From Euryodendron excelsum (taxonomy: Eukaryota > Streptophyta > Magnoliopsida > Ericales > Pentaphylacaceae): a stretch of 64,000 bases of DNA. Below are positions 58,898-64,000 of this stretch, piece by piece. Positions within the stretch are counted from its first letter, which is position 1, and each line of letters opens with the position of its first letter. A program made the position numbers and the translations under genes. The stretch is from contig CM065384.1 of assembly GCA_033060915.1 (NCBI GenBank), forward strand, positions 13,696,001-13,760,000, given 5' to 3'. The notes beneath the pieces are model-generated. The model worked only from the letters and a program-made list of their open reading frames with translations. It did not search any database and was not told where the DNA came from.

Positions 58898-61800
58898 GTA
58901 AGCTTTCTCTTTAAGTTTATGCATCTGCCCCCTCTCTTCTCTCTTCTAACCCACTTGGGTTTTTTTCTATTTTAATCCCCTATCTTCTTCCCCCCCTTTC
59001 TTGTATGCTTAAAACAAGGGATTTCTCAGTCCATGTATAGGATTAGGCTATTGGAGGGTCACTGTGTCAGGGGCTTTCTTTTAGTCTAATCGGAGACCAC
59101 GTGGGTTCGCCCCCCTTGATTATGTGGTGAAGCATTTAACCTTGTATGTTCACAACCCCAACTTGCATTGTGCATATCACAATCTTGCATTCCTCCAAAA
59201 TTTGTTTTTAAACTCGTTTTCAAAAACCTGCATTAACACCGTTTTCAAAACTTGCATCAAAATCTTCTTTTTCAAAACTTGTTTCTGAAACACAATCCTA
59301 AGGTGATTCTAGCCTTTTCATGGTTATGGTTGCTTTAGGAAAGTGTTACATTTAAAGTAACCAATACAATCCATATTTTTAAATTCTCGTTGTTTTCAAA
59401 ACCATTATCTTAAAGTGGTTCTCACCTTCTTATGGTTAGAATCGCTTTAAAAAAGTGAGATATTTTATATACTTTCAAAAAAATCTCTTCTCGAAAATCT
59501 CCTCCTAAAAATCTCTTTTCCAACATGCCTTCCATAAACTCTCTTCAAATTCCTTTCCTAAATTGTTTTCAAAAACTCCCTCCAAAAATCTATTTCTCAA
59601 AACTTCTTTTTAAACTCCTTTCCAAAACACTCTCCTCAAAATTCACTTTCTAAAAATGCTCCCTAAATCTCTTTCCTAAAAACTCTTTCCAACAATCTCC
59701 TTCGAAAATCTTTCCAAAAACTCTCTCTTTAAAACTTACTTTCTAAAAACTCATCTCTAAGATTTCCTTTCAAAAATCTTCCTTTCCAAAAACTCACTTT
59801 CCAAAATCTCCTTCCTTAGAGTCCAAGTCAAACCTTAGAACCTACGATTAGGAAACCCTAATTTTTTTTTTCCCAAAAACATGATTTTTAATCTTGCCTT
59901 AAAACCTAGGTTTCTAAAATCACTTGTTTTCTACATCAAAACTATATATATTTCCAAAACCCCTTTTCTACATGAAAACTATAGTATTCCAAATCTAGGG
60001 TTTTCAAAACTCCATCTTTCCAATTCCATGCCAAATCAAATCTTCCCTTTAGAAAACTAAATCCAATCTCCCGTTTTTGGAAACAAAATCTAATCTCCTC
60101 TTTAGAAACAAAATCCAATCCCTTGTTTTAAGAAATAGGAACCTCAATCCTCCCTAGTCTAAACCTTTCCTAATTCAAATCCTTCCTAATTTTGTACTTT
60201 CTTGAACCTTAAGTTTTCAGAACCTAAACGTTCAAATATTTCCTTAAACTTTAAGCTTCCAAATCTTTCCTAATCCACCCTTTCCTAATTCTATACCTTT
60301 CCAAATTTCAAAACTTTCTAAATCTAAAACTTTCTTAAGTTAAAACTTTCTAAACCCAAATCTTTCCAAATTCTAAACTTCCCTAAATGTCAAATCTTTC
60401 CAAATCTAGAACTTTCTAAACTCAAAACTTTCTTACTTTCTAAACTTTTCTATTTCAAAACCTTTCTTAAAATGAAACTTTCTTAATCCAAAACTTTCCT
60501 AAGTTCAAACTTTCCTAATTCGAAACATTTCCTAATTCGAAACTTTCCTAAATCGAAACTTTCCTAAAATGAAACTTTCCTAATTCGAACCTTTTCTAAA
60601 TCCAATCTTTTCCTAATCTTCCAAATCCCAATTTCCAATATTCTATTCTAAGTTCAAATCAAATCATTCTTCAAAACAAAATCTCTTTTTCCAATCAAAC
60701 CTTCTATTTTCTATCGGACTCTTGTCTGAACTACGACTGACCTGATTCCTCAAAAAGGATACGTAGGCAACCCTCATGGGTGCGGTCATAACCTTTTGCA
60801 AACTTCTATTTTCACAACCTTTTTCCAATTTCCAATTCCCTAATTCTTTTCAAATCTATTTCCAACTCTCTTTTCTTGCACTTGCATATCATGCATCATG
60901 TATTTTTTTTAAACATTATTTTCTGAAGTGGATAGGATTGGACATTTGTTAGTTGAAGACTCTCATAGGTGAATCTTAGGTGAATAGATATGTAGGTACC
61001 GCGAGGGCGGGGTAGGGTGATGGCTTAGTGCATCTTCCCTACACGTAACCAACCTCCGAACCTAGGATCACTGTTTTTAAAGACCAAAATGGAGTTTATT
61101 TTTCTAAAAAGGGCTTAAATATTTCCAAAGTTTGCTAGACAACCTATTTTCTTAAAAACCCTCTCTTGAGGAGGTATTTTCAAAAACTCTAAGTGTAGTT
61201 TTTGGATTGTGCTTAGTTTTTAGGTGACCTAACTCACCTTAATCAAGTTAGGTAGCGACTCCAAATGTTTTCCAAAAGCCCTTTATTCAAATCAATTTTC
61301 AATTCAAACCTAGTCGCACTCATTCTTCTAGGAGGATGAGTTCTAACGAGAGAGTACAATATTTTTTCTGCTTGTTTGTGTGTTCCTCGAGTGCAAAAAA
61401 TCTGGGCACGACAGCTGGCGATTCCATTGGGGACACTTAGAGGGTTAGGTCGTAGTCATGTCTCTTTACCCTTCACCCATGAAGAGTCTTCAATTAACTT
61501 GTTCAACCCTATTCACTTTAACTTTTTAAAACCAAATTTTCAAAGTTGTTTTCAAAAACATGCATTCATATTATCTTGTATTAAGTTTGCCATCCACATA
61601 CTAACTCTTGCATATTTGTTTTGTGAGTGTGCTTTTGTTTGCAATTTTATGTTATTAACTGTTATGCATGAATGTGATGAACAAGATGAATGGGAGTTGT
61701 TGGGCTCTTTCCTCCGCTTTCAAAAATCACACACGTATTGCATGTACACTTGCATTATGCATACTTGCATTTTTACCCTGATACGACTCTTCTAGTTAGA

Positions 61801-62852
61801 AAAGGGGAACGGTATATTGGTTGTGGGCAAGATGTTGTGTCAGTTTCTTTGCCTACAGCCTCTTGATGGTTCCCCCGCTCGGATCACCAACCAATCATGG
61901 CACCACCTTGGGGAGTGGGCCTAGGTTTGAAGATCCGGGGACCAAGCCTTTTCAAGACATATTAGTCAACCCTCAACCTCATGCTTATATAGACACCTTG
62001 CATAATCGAACCTCTGCCGGATTTAAGACACACGCACCATTTCCAAAATCGTGGAGGAAAGGGCAACTGCTCTTATTTTTCATTTATACCTGTCTATTCC
62101 TATTGTTATAATGACTGTATTCTTACTGTTATAATGTCTGTTTAACTGCTCATACATGCACATGTACTTCAGTTATATACTTTATGCTTCCACTTGTATA
62201 CATTTCATATTCCATGTCAAGACGAGAGTTCCAAGTAACGCATGTCACTGCATTCTCATGCATATGATCAACCCAAAGAGAGTGACACCTAGTTCACTCT
62301 CTCTTGCATTAAACCTACCTAAACCCTAAGGGTTCCCACATAACCCTAAGGACTCATGGGATGCACATCAATTCATTCCTTAATATAAGCCCCAATCCCT
62401 CTATGTTCACGGAGATAGGATTGCCAAAAAGAGAAGGGGCAATCGATCAACAAGGTCTCTCAGCGACCTCATCAACACCAAATCCAAAAAAGGTGAATTT
62501 GAAGACTCAAGAGTAGCTTAGGACTTCTTATGTAAAATTAGATAGATGTAACCCCAAAGGAAAATTTTCCCCCTCCCCCTATTAAAATATATTCCAATTC
62601 TTTTGTATATTAAACCCGAAGTTAAATGTATTTCTTTATTTTTGGCAAATGAGTGATTAAATAAATGTATGAACAAAGGAAAGGTTCCCAATTGATTGCA
62701 AGGCATCTACATACAGGGGCAAATCCCCTATCTCCAAAAGTGAGCCAATACACCATGCGTAGTTTCCCTCCTAAAAAGGGGCACCCTAGAGCATGCATTG
62801 CATAAAGACTTGTCAAGATAAAACACTGACTCTTTTCCTTTGTTGGTTTCAG
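58898..62852 (+). other. predicted long leader intron, element C
   Basis: Donor CACAAG|GTAAGC at 58898 (full plant consensus). Acceptor: pyrimidine-rich tract ending TTGGTTTCAG at 62852, 52 bp before the gag ATG. Its length would be 3955 bp. It would remove nearly the whole downstream LTR part, primer site and leader from the gag mRNA. The same pair is found in A. Confidence 0.5.
61416..61433 (+). other. primer-binding site, tRNA-Arg type (element C)
   Basis: TGGCGATTCCATTGGGGA, two bases after the LTR end; differs from the tRNA-Arg(ACG) complement at three transition sites. Confidence 0.82.
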
Positions 62853-62904
62853 GTACCTCTCCTTGTTCCCCCCGTCGTTACAGGCCAAAAGCTAAGAAAC
62901 GCCC
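61434..62904 (+). other. untranslated leader of element C
   Basis: Homologous to the leaders of element 1 and A in reverse orientation. It contains the block GGTTCCCCCGCTCGGATCACC (61868-61888) and ends with the predicted splice acceptor and the gag ATG. No sense-strand protein is convincing. Confidence 0.75.
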
Positions 62905-64000
62905 ATGGAATCACTCACTCTCGATGCCTTAACTCTACTACTAGTGGAGGCGATAGGAGTTAGACATAGGATGACCAAAATGGAAGGCATACTTTCTTCA
63001 CTCTTATCCCACGCAACCCATGAGCAATCAGAGTCCTCACAAGCCCAAACCCATGATAGACGAAAAAGGATGAAATAGGAAGACCAAGACTATGCCCTGA
63101 CCATAGCCCACCAACAACTTCCACAGGTCGTGTGCCGCATTCTGGCATCTCTCAAACCAACCTTTAACCACACCCATGAATCCTATAATATATTCTATGA
63201 GTACCAGTCCCATCCGCTGGGACTTGACATCGAAAATTGTCCCACTTTGAAACATAAAACCCGAAGCTCCTCTAATTCCCAAACCATTGACCCAATAGTT
63301 ATTGGACCAGAACTTGATCCCCGCCCTTTTAGGTCATCTAAGACACCTAGGCGAATGAGACCAAAAGATCAAGTTTTCACTAAACTTGCCTGTACACAAA
63401 CCACAACCTACTTTGGTTTCCTAGCCGCATGATATCTAAAACCTATATCCCCTCGACCTCGACCTCGACCTAATCCTCAGCCACCTCATTTTAACCCAAA
63501 GGTGTATTTCGAGTACCATTCGGGTGGCCAAGGACATGACACCGAAGAATGCTCTGCCCTCAAACATAAGATTCAAGACCTAATAGACAGTGAGATCATC
63601 AGCTTATGACCAACGAATGCTTCCTCAAATGTCACTACAAGCCCTTCATCGGATCCCACTGTTAGTGTCATTACAAAGTTTGGGAACAATAAGGTTTGTT
63701 TTACTACATGCCAAGAGATATATTACAAGGGTGGGGAGGAAACGGAATGCGAAGATATGAAGCAGTATCATGCCTGGTTAAGGTCTAACCTCGATAAAAT
63801 GCTGGTCCCCGAAGACAAACTCGCATATGAATCTGTGAAGAAGATTGACCAAGAGCTATACAAACTTAGTGATAAGAATCCCCCATTGTGAACACCTAAG
63901 GAACATCGAGCCATGGCTGGACGCCAGAGTAGAAAACCCCGGGCTCGATCTATCGAGCTGGAAAAAGACGAGTTACCCCACTGGTTTGTTAGAGAAACTC
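62905..64000 (+). pseudogene. gag of element C, truncated by the window end
   Basis: Starts MESLTLDALTLLLVEAIG at 62905, the same start as A's gag. One frame is kept throughout. Two related knuckle-like motifs are visible: EYQSHPLGLDIENCPTLKHK (about 63200-63260) and EYHSGGQGHDTEECSALKHK (about 63510-63570), the second followed by IQDLIDSEII. Between them are VFTKLACTQTTTYFGF and Pro/Arg-rich PRPRPRPNPQPPHF. Later: KVCFTTCQEIYYKGGEE, PEDKLAYESVKKIDQEL, KEHRAMAGRQSRKP. Stops: TAG after RRKRMK, TGA at 63430, TGA near 63607 and TGA near 63889. The core capsid motifs of element 1 are absent. Confidence 0.8.

Larger units (their letters stand above)
57093..61413 (+). repeat. 5' LTR of element C (about 4.3 kb)
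   Basis: From TGTAAGCACCCC to GGGCACGACA. It is the clearest reference copy in sense orientation: single hairpin unit (57284-57362), GAGT...ACTC hairpins (57610-57740), TGACC...TTTTGCCC motifs near 57950, 58106 and 58263 at about 157-bp spacing, palindrome (58531-58553), TATA (58588-58595), donor AAG|GTAAGC (58898), T/A/C-rich degenerate tract (59200-60700, almost without G), conserved blocks at 60714-60792, 60975-61060 and 61226-61262. Confidence 0.92.
57093..64000 (+). mobile_element. Tat/Ogre-like retrotransposon C (5' part)
   Basis: 5' LTR (57093-61413), primer site (61416-61433), leader (61434-62904) and gag (62905 to the window end). It interrupts LTR D, so it is younger than D. Flank 57088-57092 (AGATA) should recur after its 3' LTR outside the window. 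Its gag is of the same type as A's, without a core capsid domain so far, so it may also be non-autonomous. Confidence 0.88.

Overview
The window is intergenic, transposon-packed DNA of a flowering plant, probably one with a large genome. I found no host gene, rRNA or tRNA gene. Almost every base can be assigned to nested LTR retrotransposons of the Ty3/gypsy superfamily. The plant assignment rests on the retroelement lineages (a Tat/Ogre-like family with very long LTRs and a tRNA-Arg-type primer site, and an Athila-like element with a tRNA-Asp-type primer site) and on a plant mobile domain (PMD) gene.

The dominant family has LTRs of about 4.3-6.4 kb that start TGTAAGCACC and end near GCGCGACA. 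At least seven copies or pieces are present. From left to right: element 1 (minus strand; gag 1-885, leader, primer site, 5' LTR 2421-7406) is inserted in the 3' LTR (7407-12481) of element A. Element A (minus, 7407-26777) is the most complete unit: 5' LTR 20424-26777, primer site, leader, degenerate gag, no pol, then a PMD-like gene on the opposite strand (13833-15678), a polypurine tract, and the 3' LTR. Element A itself sits in a plus-strand LTR, E (26778-30629), whose truncated leader follows to about 32687. A solo LTR, F (32688-37257), is flanked by a perfect 5-bp duplication. After 2 kb of unassigned sequence comes plus-strand LTR B (39262-44036) with primer site and leader, joined by a deletion to a piece of its other LTR.

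That piece is split by G (45340-54934), a full-length but dead Athila-like element with gag, protease, RT, RNase H and integrase remnants between 1.3-kb LTRs. The B remnant (54935-55188) is then cut by a minus-strand LTR piece, D (55189-57092), into which element C (plus strand, 57093 to the window end; 5' LTR, primer site, leader, gag) has inserted.

The most notable features are these. Element A has no pol but carries an antisense PMD gene with its own GT-AG intron; that gene's reading frame is broken only by seven TAG stops and no frameshift. The LTR promoter region is rich in hairpins (GGCGCC palindromes beside the TATA box, repeated again just upstream of the PMD gene; a 94-bp tandem array present 7 times in one LTR of A and 15 times in the other). 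A conserved donor/acceptor pair predicts a 4-kb leader intron. Loss-of-function changes in G, including three catalytic acids, are largely C-to-T or G-to-A transitions, as expected of long-methylated DNA. All identifications come from reading motifs and comparing copies within the window; no database search was possible.
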